Source: Moraxellaceae bacterium UBA2477 (GTDB lineage Bacteria > Pseudomonadota > Gammaproteobacteria > Pseudomonadales > Moraxellaceae). From it: 35,821 nt of DNA. Of the stretch, positions 9,000 to 15,972 are shown one piece after another. Each line of letters begins with the position of its first letter. The stretch's first letter is position 1. The stretch covers positions 1 through 35,821 of the forward strand of contig DDPD01000042.1 of assembly GCA_002342025.1 (NCBI GenBank), written 5' to 3'. A program made the position numbers and the translations under genes. Below the pieces are notes generated by a model. That model saw only the letters and a program-made list of their open reading frames with translations. It searched no databases and had not been told where the DNA came from.

Positions 9000-9932
9000 A
9001 TGATGACTATGATTGATGTGAAGCGTTTTGGCCGTGTTGCCGTGCTCATGGGTGGCACTGCGGCTGAGCGTCCTATTTCGCTGATCAGTGGTGCTGCGGT
9101 GCTGAAGGCATTGCAGGCAGCGGGCGTTGATGCCCACGCGTTTGATCCAGCCGAACGTGACATCGTGGAAGTCCAAGGCTATGACCGCGCATTCATCGTC
9201 TTGCATGGCCGTGGTGGCGAAGACGGTGTGATGCAGGGTGTACTCGAGCAGTTTGGCGTGCCATACACCGGCAGTGGTGTTATGGCCTCTGCTATTGGCA
9301 TGGACAAGGCGCGTACTAAGCAGTTGTGGCTGGGTTGTGGTCTGCCTACGCCAACTTATCGTCGCCTGTCGGATGGCTGCGATTTTGCCGCTGTGGTGGC
9401 CGAGTTGGGTTTGCCACTCATGGTCAAGCCCTCACGCGAAGGCTCCAGCATTGGCATGGCCAAGGTCTACACAGTGGATGACCTGGCCAAGGCTTATGCC
9501 GTTGCCGCCGAACACGACAGTGAAGTGATTGCAGAGCACTTTATTGAAGGCAGTGAGTACACCGTTAGCATGCTGAACGGGAAGGCGCTGCCGGTGATCC
9601 GCATGATCCCAGCCAACGATTTCTATGACTTCGAAGCCAAGTATCAGCGCAACGACACGCAGTACAAAATCCCCTGCGGCTTGGTGGCTGAAGAAGAGTG
9701 CCAATTACAGGCCATAGCTGAAGAGGCCTTTGAGGTAATTGGTGCTAAGGGCTGGGGCCGCATTGATGCCATGCGTGATAGCCAAGGCCGTTTTTGGTTG
9801 CTCGAAATCAACACGGTGCCCGGCATGACCGATCACTCACTGGTGCCGATGGCGGCTCAAGCTGCGGGCTTAGATTTTAGCCAATTGGTGCTGCAAATTT
9901 TAGCTCAGACGTTGAAGAGCGAGTCCGCCTAA
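9000..9932 (+). CDS. ddlB: D-alanine--D-alanine ligase
   Basis: ATP-grasp ligase making the D-Ala-D-Ala dipeptide used by MurF. From the ATG at 9000 it has 310 residues. The catalytic Glu-Ser-Tyr set known from DdlB can be placed at E23 (AAERPIS), S150 (REGSSIG) and Y215 (FEAKYQ). The metal-binding EINTVPGMTDHSLVP block lies near the C-terminus. The first block reads RPISLISG instead of the more usual R-E/P-V-S-L-x-S-G. The start is uncertain: an in-frame GTG at 8991 and ATGs at 9003 and 9009 also exist, and only a weak GTGAG precedes them. The symbol ddlB is based on position in the dcw cluster. Confidence 0.94.
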   Translation: MMTMIDVKRFGRVAVLMGGTAAERPISLISGAAVLKALQAAGVDAHAFDPAERDIVEVQGYDRAFIVLHGRGGEDGVMQGVLEQFGVPYTGSGVMASAIGMDKARTKQLWLGCGLPTPTYRRLSDGCDFAAVVAELGLPLMVKPSREGSSIGMAKVYTVDDLAKAYAVAAEHDSEVIAEHFIEGSEYTVSMLNGKALPVIRMIPANDFYDFEAKYQRNDTQYKIPCGLVAEEECQLQAIAEEAFEVIGAKGWGRIDAMRDSQGRFWLLEINTVPGMTDHSLVPMAAQAAGLDFSQLVLQILAQTLKSESA

Positions 9933-10735
9933 TGACTAGCCACGTCACACGTCGCCCCATTGCTCGCCCATCAGCCCCGCGTTCGGGCCTGTGGTCGGCT
10001 TGGTATGCACGAGGTGAGGGCTTGGCTAAGCAAGGTTCGCGAGCCTTGAATGTATTGGTGTGGGTCATGTCCTTGAGTGCCCTGCTGGTGATTGGTGCGG
10101 GCTTGCAAGTGATGATTAAAAACTGGGCGTTGGAAACTCCTATTCGTCACGTAGAAATCGCGGGTGATTTGGTGCAAACGCAGCGCGAAGAATTGCTGGC
10201 TTCGCTTGAGCGCACGGTGAGAGGAAATTTCTTCACAGCCAACGTCAGCGAGTTGCAAGCCTTGGCGCAACGTTACCCTTGGGTTGCCCAAGCGCAAGTT
10301 AGTCGGCAATGGCCAGATGGTCTTCGCGTTACCTTGGTGGAAAAACGTGCCTTAGCGCACTGGGGCGATGACGGTTTAGTGAGCAGTCATGGTGATGTGT
10401 TTCGCCCACAACGTATCAAGGGTTTGGTGGATCTGCCGCGCTTGGATGGTCCGCGTGCGCAGTCGCGATTTGTTTTACAGCAGTACCAAGCAATGGACCG
10501 TATTTTGCACCGGGTGGGCTTACGCATTGTGTCGGTGCAATTAACGAATCGTATGAGTTGGTTGTTGACGTTGGAGGGAGGGATTGAGGTGTTAGTCGAC
10601 GCACAAGATACCTTGGCCAAATTAGAGCGCTTTACTGTGCTTTATGACCGACAGTTGGCAGCAGACATTGGCAGCATCGCACGCATTGATCTGCGCTATC
10701 GTAATGGCGTTGCCATTGGCTGGCGTCAGGGTTGA
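9932..10735 (+). CDS. ftsQ: Cell division protein FtsQ
   Basis: Single-pass inner-membrane divisome protein that links early and late division proteins and binds the FtsB-FtsL complex. The protein has 267 residues. A basic cytoplasmic tail of about 38 residues is followed by one membrane segment at about 40-62, then a POTRA domain starting IRHVEIAGD at 71 and containing the typical RYPWVAQAQVSRQWPDGLRV block. The rest forms the periplasmic beta domain. The start overlaps the ddl stop by one base (TAATG). It sits directly before ftsA, as expected. Confidence 0.93.
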   Translation: MTSHVTRRPIARPSAPRSGLWSAWYARGEGLAKQGSRALNVLVWVMSLSALLVIGAGLQVMIKNWALETPIRHVEIAGDLVQTQREELLASLERTVRGNFFTANVSELQALAQRYPWVAQAQVSRQWPDGLRVTLVEKRALAHWGDDGLVSSHGDVFRPQRIKGLVDLPRLDGPRAQSRFVLQQYQAMDRILHRVGLRIVSVQLTNRMSWLLTLEGGIEVLVDAQDTLAKLERFTVLYDRQLAADIGSIARIDLRYRNGVAIGWRQG

Positions 10736-10761
10736 TTTTTAGATTTTTGATTGAGGTAATC

Positions 10762-10775
10762 GGTCGCTCGCGACC
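10762..10775 (+). other. Small hairpin directly before the ftsA ribosome binding site
   Basis: In the 52-base gap between ftsQ and ftsA, GGTCG at 10762-10766 and CGACC at 10771-10775 can pair around a four-base loop. The next base begins the AGGAAGG ribosome binding site at 10776-10782. The inverted repeat is visible; any effect on translation is inference. Confidence 0.45.
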
Positions 10776-10787
10776 AGGAAGGCAGAG

Positions 10788-12047
10788 ATGGCAAATATGA
10801 CACAGGCTCCCATGATTGTTGCTTTAGACATTGGTACTTCTAAGGTGGTTTGCATGGTCGCCCAAATCAACCAGGCTGAGCAAAGCTTGGAAATTGTCGG
10901 CTATGGCATGAAGCCATCGAAAGGCATGCGAAAGGGTGTGGTGGTCAATATTGATCAGATGCAAGAAGCTATTCAAAGTGCGGTCGCTGAGGCCGAATTG
11001 ATGGCTGATTGCCGCATTCACTCCGCTTATATTGGTATCGCTGGCAGCCACATTGGCGGTCGCAATTCGCAAGCTGTAGTGGCTATACGTGATGGCGAAG
11101 TAACCCAAACCGACATCGAGCGCGTGATTGATGCCGCTAAGTCCGGTGCCAATCCGGCAGACCAACGCATTCTGCATGTGCTGCCACAGGAATTTATTGT
11201 GGACGACCAAGGCGATGTGCGTAATCCCTTGGGGATGGCCGGTGTTCGTCTTGAGGGCCATATTCACATGGTGACCTGCTCGGCGAATGCAGCCCAAAAC
11301 TTGGAGAAATGCGTTCGAGGTGCTGGCCTCGCCATTGATGACATCGTCCTAGAGCAAGTCGCTTCCAGCCATGGCGTGCTCACCGATGATGAGAAGGATC
11401 TGGGCGTTTGTTTAGTCGATATTGGCGGCGGCACCACTGACATCGCTGTCTTTGTGCGTGGCGCGATTCGCCACACGGCTGTAATTCCAATTGCTGGCGA
11501 TCAGGTCACCAATGACATCGCCATGGCTTTGAGAACACCCACCCCGGCAGCTGACGAAATTAAAGTGCGCTATGCCTGCGTCGTGCCACAAATGGTTGAT
11601 CCTGAACAAACCATTAGCGTGCCTGGCATGGGTGATCGTCCGGCGCGTACATTGGCCCGTCAGACCTTGTCGGCCGTGGTTGAGCCACGTTACGAAGAGC
11701 TCTTCAGCATTGTGCAGATGGAGTTGGAGCGTTGCGGCTATGCTGATCAGTTAGCTGCGGGTGTGGTGATGACAGGTGGTTCAGCCAAGATTGAAGGTGC
11801 GGTCCAGTTAGCCGAATCCATTTTCCATCTGCCGGTTCGCATTGGTATGCCTAAGTCGCTGAAGCTCGGCGGTATGGAAGAGCTCTTACATAACCCGATT
11901 TATGCCACCGGTATTGGTCTCTTGTTCTACGGGATGCAACGTACGTTGGCATCTGGAGTGTCAGGATCTAACCGGGTCAATCGTCGTGATGACGAGGGTG
12001 CAAGCTTTATTGGAAAAATGAAGGGCTGGTTCGCTAGCAACTTCTAA
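10788..12047 (+). CDS. ftsA: Actin-like divisome protein FtsA
   Basis: Actin-fold ATPase that anchors FtsZ filaments to the membrane and recruits later division proteins. The protein has 419 residues. The phosphate-1 loop VALDIGTSKVV is near residue 12, the phosphate-2 block VDIGGGTTDIAVF near 210, and the adenosine block VVMTGGSAKIEG near 325. The C-terminus ends with a short amphipathic segment rich in lysine, phenylalanine and tryptophan (FIGKMKGWFASNF), which fits the membrane-targeting helix. AGGAAGG at 10776-10782 lies five bases upstream of the ATG. Codon and base use match the neighbouring genes. Confidence 0.97.
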   Translation: MANMTQAPMIVALDIGTSKVVCMVAQINQAEQSLEIVGYGMKPSKGMRKGVVVNIDQMQEAIQSAVAEAELMADCRIHSAYIGIAGSHIGGRNSQAVVAIRDGEVTQTDIERVIDAAKSGANPADQRILHVLPQEFIVDDQGDVRNPLGMAGVRLEGHIHMVTCSANAAQNLEKCVRGAGLAIDDIVLEQVASSHGVLTDDEKDLGVCLVDIGGGTTDIAVFVRGAIRHTAVIPIAGDQVTNDIAMALRTPTPAADEIKVRYACVVPQMVDPEQTISVPGMGDRPARTLARQTLSAVVEPRYEELFSIVQMELERCGYADQLAAGVVMTGGSAKIEGAVQLAESIFHLPVRIGMPKSLKLGGMEELLHNPIYATGIGLLFYGMQRTLASGVSGSNRVNRRDDEGASFIGKMKGWFASNF

Positions 12048-12169
12048 AAATTCGCTCTTACGAGCAAAGGTATTACCGATGGCTAGGCGAGCCATTGGAA
12101 TGGGCAGGAAGCCTCACGGCGCAACACTTATAAAAAACGGCGGAAGCCCTTAGGGGCTGGAGAAATAAC
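12048..12169 (+). promoter_or_regulatory. ftsA-ftsZ leader with two hairpins and a -10-like box
   Basis: This 122-base gap is the longest untranslated stretch between dcw genes in the window. A nine-base-pair hairpin with one G-T pair spans 12076-12098, with arms CCGATGGCT and AGCCATTGG around a five-base loop. A TATAAA box is at 12129-12134, without a clear -35 partner. A second hairpin, AGCCC at 12145-12149 with GGGCT at 12154-12158, ends immediately before the GGAG ribosome binding site at 12159-12162. In other bacteria extra ftsZ promoters lie in this area; an extra promoter or RNA-level control here is inferred. Confidence 0.45.
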
Positions 12170-13399
12170 ATGACGAACATTTTCGAATTTGCAGACAATA
12201 CGCCGGAACTCGGCACAGCCATCATTAAGGTGATTGGTGTGGGCGGTGGCGGCGGCAACGCAGTTGAGCACATGGTTAATAGCGATGTGCATGGCGTAGA
12301 TTTTATCTGCGCGAATACCGATAAGCAGGCACTCAATAAAATGAATGCCAAAACCTTGCTGCATCTGGGTGATAACGTGACGCGCGGTTTAGGTGCTGGC
12401 GCTAATCCTGAAGTAGGTCGTCAAGCAGCGGTCGAAGATCGTGATCGTATCCGCGAAGCACTGCAGGGTTCCGACATGGTATTTATTACCGCCGGCATGG
12501 GCGGGGGTACAGGTACTGGCGGTGCACCAGTGGTTGCTGAAGTTGCGCGTGAGATGGGCATTCTCACGGTCGGTGTAGTGACTAAGCCATTCCCGTTTGA
12601 AGGCAAGAAGCGCATGGATGTGGCCGAGCAGGGCATCGAATCGCTGTCACATCATGTGGACTCGTTAATCACCATTCCTAACGGCAAGTTACTGCAAGTC
12701 CTCGGCAAGGTGTCGCTGGTTGACGCCTTCAAGGCTGCCAACAATGTGTTGCAAGGTGCCGTACAGGGCATTGCCGACATGATTCTGAATCCAGGCGTTA
12801 TCAACGTCGACTTCGCCGACGTGCGTACGGTCATGTCCGAGCAAGGCTTGGCCATGATGGGCACCGGTTCGGCAAAGGGTGAAGAGCGTGCGCGCATCGC
12901 TACCGAAATGGCTATCCACAGCCCGCTGCTCGATGATGTTCAGCTCAAAGGTGCTCGTGGCGTGCTGGTGTCTATTGCTGCCAACGAAAGCCTGGGTCTG
13001 GATGAGTTCTCCACGGTCGGTGACATCGTGTCGAATTTTGCCTCCGAAACTGCCACGGTGGTGATCGGTACCATTCTCGACGAAACCTTGGGCGATGAAA
13101 TTCGCGTCACGGTTGTCGCCACCGGCTTGCCGAAGGCCAGCGCAATGCGTGCTGCACAACCCAAGGCGGGTATGACTCTGGTGGCAGCAGCGCCAACCGT
13201 GCAAGTGGTACAGCAACCTACGATGGCTGTGCCCGTGCAGCAGGTCGTTAATGGAGGCTCGGTGCCAGCGCCTGAACAAGATCCGTATGCGAAGTACGAT
13301 CGCCCAACCTGGGAGCGTAATAAAGAGGCCGGCAGTGCACGTCGTGGTGATACCAGCTTGCTGAACATTCCAGCATTTTTGCGTCGCCAGGCTGATTGA
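12170..13399 (+). CDS. ftsZ: Tubulin-like division ring GTPase FtsZ
   Basis: Tubulin homologue that polymerises at mid-cell and organises septum formation. The protein has 409 residues. The tubulin signature GGGTGTG is at 111-117, the NTD and DKQAL segment near 49-54 contacts nucleotide, and the T7-loop region NVDFADVRTVM is near 207. A variable linker of about 60 residues leads to the conserved C-terminal peptide LNIPAFLRRQAD, which binds FtsA and ZipA in studied relatives. GGAG at 12159-12162, seven bases before the ATG, supports the start. The gene is followed by lpxC. Confidence 0.98.
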   Translation: MTNIFEFADNTPELGTAIIKVIGVGGGGGNAVEHMVNSDVHGVDFICANTDKQALNKMNAKTLLHLGDNVTRGLGAGANPEVGRQAAVEDRDRIREALQGSDMVFITAGMGGGTGTGGAPVVAEVAREMGILTVGVVTKPFPFEGKKRMDVAEQGIESLSHHVDSLITIPNGKLLQVLGKVSLVDAFKAANNVLQGAVQGIADMILNPGVINVDFADVRTVMSEQGLAMMGTGSAKGEERARIATEMAIHSPLLDDVQLKGARGVLVSIAANESLGLDEFSTVGDIVSNFASETATVVIGTILDETLGDEIRVTVVATGLPKASAMRAAQPKAGMTLVAAAPTVQVVQQPTMAVPVQQVVNGGSVPAPEQDPYAKYDRPTWERNKEAGSARRGDTSLLNIPAFLRRQAD

Positions 13400-13414
13400 G
13401 CCGTCAGGGCGGCT
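13399..13414 (+). other. Weak hairpin after ftsZ
   Basis: AGCCG at 13399-13403 can pair with CGGCT at 13410-13414 around a six-base loop, beginning on the last base of the ftsZ stop codon. No T-run follows, so it is more likely an attenuating or protective stem than a full terminator. Confidence 0.3.
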
Positions 13415-13452
13415 CTGCTACCATGAGCCACCTTTGACATGATTTGTTACAA

Positions 13453-14364
13453 ATGCTCAAGCAACGTACCGTCAGACAAGTCATCCGCGCTAGCGGTGTC
13501 GGCCTCCACAGTGGCGAGAAAGTCTTTCTCGCCCTGAGGCCTGCGCCTGTCGATTCGGGCATCGTGTTTCGCCGCACGGACCTCGAACCGCCAGTCGTGA
13601 TTCCGGCACAAGCCTTGCTGGTGCGCGAGACGATGATGTCATCCAATCTGGTGATGGGTGATGTCCGTGTCGGTACCGTAGAGCACATCATGTCTGCGCT
13701 CGCGGGCCTTGGCATCGACAACGCCGTGATCGATGTCAGTGCCCCCGAAATTCCGATTATGGATGGCAGCGCTGGGCCTTTCGTGTTTCTGATTCAAGCC
13801 GCCGGAATCGTGGAACAGGAAGCGCCCAAGCGTTTCGCTCGCATTAAGCGCCGAGTAGAAGTTAGAGACGGTGACAAGATCGCCGCCTTTGACCCCTACG
13901 ATGGCTTTAAAGTGTCCTTCACCATCGACTTTGATCACCCCGCCTTTCGGGATGAGCATCGCTGGGCCAGTGTCGACTTTTCGACCACCGCTTTTGTGAA
14001 TGAAGTGAGTCGCGCCCGTACTTTCGGGTTTCTGCGCGATATTGAATACCTTCGTGCCAATAACCTCGCTCTCGGTGGCAGCATGGACAATGCGATCGTG
14101 GTCGATGATCAGGGCGTGATGAATGAAGATGGTTTGCGTTTCGAGGATGAGTTCGTTCGCCACAAAATGTTAGATGCTATTGGTGACCTTTATTTGTTTG
14201 GCATGGGTATTTTAGGTGCATACGAAGGTTTCAAGTCGGGCCATGCGCTGAACAATAAGTTGCTTCGCGCGATTATGGACAACCCTGATGCTTGGGAAGA
14301 AGTCACTTTTTCGGATGAACGTCTCACGCCAATTAGCTATGTGAAAGCCGACGCGATTCATTAA
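13453..14364 (+). CDS. lpxC: UDP-3-O-acyl-GlcNAc deacetylase
   Basis: Zinc deacetylase carrying out the committed step of lipid A synthesis. From the ATG at 13453 the protein has 303 residues and opens MLKQRTVRQVIRASGVGLH, aligning with the known LpxC start. The zinc ligands are H78 (VEHIM), H237 and D241 (HKMLDAIGD), and the general-acid histidine is H264 (SGHALNN). An in-frame TTG at 13444 is less likely as the start. No good ribosome binding site is visible before the ATG, which is odd given the strong sites of its neighbours. The gene ends the plus-strand dcw run. Confidence 0.97.
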   Translation: MLKQRTVRQVIRASGVGLHSGEKVFLALRPAPVDSGIVFRRTDLEPPVVIPAQALLVRETMMSSNLVMGDVRVGTVEHIMSALAGLGIDNAVIDVSAPEIPIMDGSAGPFVFLIQAAGIVEQEAPKRFARIKRRVEVRDGDKIAAFDPYDGFKVSFTIDFDHPAFRDEHRWASVDFSTTAFVNEVSRARTFGFLRDIEYLRANNLALGGSMDNAIVVDDQGVMNEDGLRFEDEFVRHKMLDAIGDLYLFGMGILGAYEGFKSGHALNNKLLRAIMDNPDAWEEVTFSDERLTPISYVKADAIH

Positions 14365-14392
14365 TTGAGTGGTTAAAAAAGACCTTCTGTTT

Positions 14393-14421
14393 AAAAAACG
14401 CGCTTAAATTGCGCGTTTTTT
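14393..14421. terminator. Symmetrical bidirectional intrinsic terminator
   Basis: A run of six A, then CGCGC, a seven-base AT loop, GCGCG and six T form a stem flanked by A and T tracts. It therefore reads as an intrinsic terminator on both strands. It serves lpxC from the left and the DUF721 gene from the right, whose TAA stop (14420-14422) lies inside the T tract. Confidence 0.88.
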
Positions 14422-14887
14422 ATTCGTCTGTACCCTTGCGATTCTTATGGGAATAGCTTGCCAAACGACGGAAACCTCCGCTAAGCTCCGAATTCTCCAA
14501 GGAATCTGCCATTTCTTGCAGATGCTTTGCCGTACTTTCACTTAAGGTTGGCAAGGGTTTTGCAATAGTAAGTGGGCGGGGGGACGCTGTTGAAATGAGA
14601 ATGCGCATACGCTGAACAGAGTTAAATTCAGTGTGTTGCTTCAGTTGCTGTAACAGAATTTTTTGTAGGTAACGCAACTGGCTAGCTGTGGTCGCATGAT
14701 CTGCGCAAACAGTTAGTGTGCCTTCTCGCAGCGAAGTAAGCCGGCAAGAAGACCGGATGGATTCATCAACTATTTGTTGCCAAATTATTTCATGGATTGT
14801 GCGCAGGGAATTACCCCGTAGCAATGGCGAAAAGCTGCCGAGCATAAGCAGGTCTTTTAGTGCGGTTGGTTGTGCTTTTCGATTCAT
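14420..14887 (-). CDS. DUF721 (DciA-like) protein
   Basis: A 155-residue soluble protein that fits the DUF721 family. DciA, the studied member, helps load the replicative helicase DnaB in bacteria lacking DnaC. The N-terminal half carries the typical pattern: a leucine-rich start, a helix with IIWQQIVDESIRSSCRL, then LREGTLTVCADHATTASQLRYLQKILLQQL. The C-terminal third is low in conserved features. It lies on the strand opposite lpxC, the same place as the DUF721 gene near lpxC and secA in Pseudomonas. No clear ribosome binding site precedes the ATG. The family call is fairly good; the helicase-loading role is inferred. Confidence 0.7.
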   Translation of the reverse strand: MNRKAQPTALKDLLMLGSFSPLLRGNSLRTIHEIIWQQIVDESIRSSCRLTSLREGTLTVCADHATTASQLRYLQKILLQQLKQHTEFNSVQRMRILISTASPRPLTIAKPLPTLSESTAKHLQEMADSLENSELSGGFRRLASYSHKNRKGTDE

Positions 14888-14955
14888 GAGTGTTGGCCGC
14901 AGATGAAGGCGTTCAGCATGCGCAAAGTGCGCGCGTTCGCCAAGAGGTATTAGAG

Positions 14956-15828
14956 ATGAACATTATTTTTTTTAACCGCAAGCACAATCGTCCGATTCGA
15001 TTGCAGTTAAATGCCAAGATTATTGGGAGCGCAGCGATTGGCTTGTTTGTGCTCGCCAGTAGCATTGGTGCTACCGGCTATTGGGCCTATAACAAGCTCA
15101 CTGCATCGCCCGTGTCACAACTCAGTGCTGCTGATCGCGCGCAGCAAGAGGAGCTGGCTGCTATGGCCGCTCGCATGGCCGATATTCAAGCGCGGATGAT
15201 GCGTATTGATGCTCTTGGCGCACATTTGGCGGAAAGTGCCAAAGTGAAAGGTGATGAATTTGATTTCACGCGCAAACCACCCATGGGTGGTCCTGAGAAT
15301 CCCATTCAGCTTCCTGATTCGCCGGCAGATATTGATAAGTCATTATCCACATTAAGCACCGAACTAGAGCTTCGTGAGGCGCAGTTACTAGCATTAGATA
15401 AAGTGCTGCAAAACCGTCGTCAGCAGGTCGATTTGAACAACATGCCCGTGCGAGACGCCTATATCAGCTCGAACTATGGTTATCGTGCAGACCCCATGAC
15501 GGGGCGCACAGCTTTTCATGCCGGTATTGATTTTGCTGGAACCGAGGGTAGTGATGTGTTCTCTGTCGCTGACGGTGTAGTGACGTTTGCAGGAAAGCGA
15601 ACGGGCTATGGCAATGTGGTAGAAGTTAATCATGGCGATGGCTTAGTCACTCGCTATGCGCACGCCCGTGCTGTCGCGGTAAAGGTGGGCGATATGGTTA
15701 GCAAAGATCAGTTAGTAGCCTATATGGGTTCAACTGGCCGCTCCACCGGAACTCATTTGCACTATGAAGTGCTACGTAACGGAAAACAAATTGACCCGAC
15801 CTCGTTTATTCGGGTGGCTAAACGTTAG
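14956..15828 (+). CDS. Membrane-anchored M23 family metallopeptidase
   Basis: Likely envelope peptidase acting on peptidoglycan cross-links or stems. The 290-residue protein has a basic N-terminus, one membrane segment at about 22-44, a helical stretch with coiled-coil character at about 60-160, then an M23 (LytM) domain. The metal ligands are present: H188 and D192 (HAGID) and H269 of HLH at 267-269, so the domain looks catalytically intact rather than an EnvC-like activator. I chose the ATG at 14956 because AAGAGG at 14942-14947 precedes it and the hydrophobic segment then sits properly; an in-frame GTG at 14890 is less likely. The gene diverges from DUF721. Confidence 0.87.
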   Translation: MNIIFFNRKHNRPIRLQLNAKIIGSAAIGLFVLASSIGATGYWAYNKLTASPVSQLSAADRAQQEELAAMAARMADIQARMMRIDALGAHLAESAKVKGDEFDFTRKPPMGGPENPIQLPDSPADIDKSLSTLSTELELREAQLLALDKVLQNRRQQVDLNNMPVRDAYISSNYGYRADPMTGRTAFHAGIDFAGTEGSDVFSVADGVVTFAGKRTGYGNVVEVNHGDGLVTRYAHARAVAVKVGDMVSKDQLVAYMGSTGRSTGTHLHYEVLRNGKQIDPTSFIRVAKR

Positions 15829-15852
15829 TTTTGAACCAGTTTTCGTTGATCC

Positions 15853-15885
15853 AATAGCCCGGCCTCTGCGCCGGGCTATTGCTTT
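15853..15885 (+). terminator. Intrinsic terminator after the M23 gene
   Basis: Perfect 11-base arms (AATAGCCCGGC and GCCGGGCTATT) surround a six-base loop and are followed by a short, interrupted T-rich stretch (GCTTTCT). The position between the M23 gene and secA fits a terminator, though the T tract is weak. Confidence 0.75.
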
Positions 15886-15909
15886 CTGCATCTCTCTGTC
15901 ACGCAACAC

Positions 15910-15937
15910 TTTCAAGACTAGGGAAAGCAGGTAGAAT
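15910..15937 (+). promoter_or_regulatory. secA: Candidate secA promoter
   Basis: A -10 box TAGAAT (15932-15937) lies 16 bases after a poor -35 match TTTCAA (15910-15915), about 35 bases before the secA ATG and just after the preceding terminator. The location is right; the -35 match is weak. Confidence 0.4.
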
Positions 15938-15972
15938 GTTGCGCTGATTTGCCTATCTTCTGAGTAGTGACC

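Noticed and set aside
13434..13439. TTGACA just before lpxC as a promoter -35
   Set aside because: It lies only 14 bases before the ATG, leaving no room for a -10 and a transcript start.
15967..15972. GTG start for secA two codons upstream
   Set aside because: The ATG at 15973 aligns with the known SecA N-terminus; the GTG adds nothing conserved.
15829..15972. SecM-like arrest peptide upstream of secA
   Set aside because: The stretch contains only a terminator and a likely promoter; no secreted small frame with an arrest motif is present.
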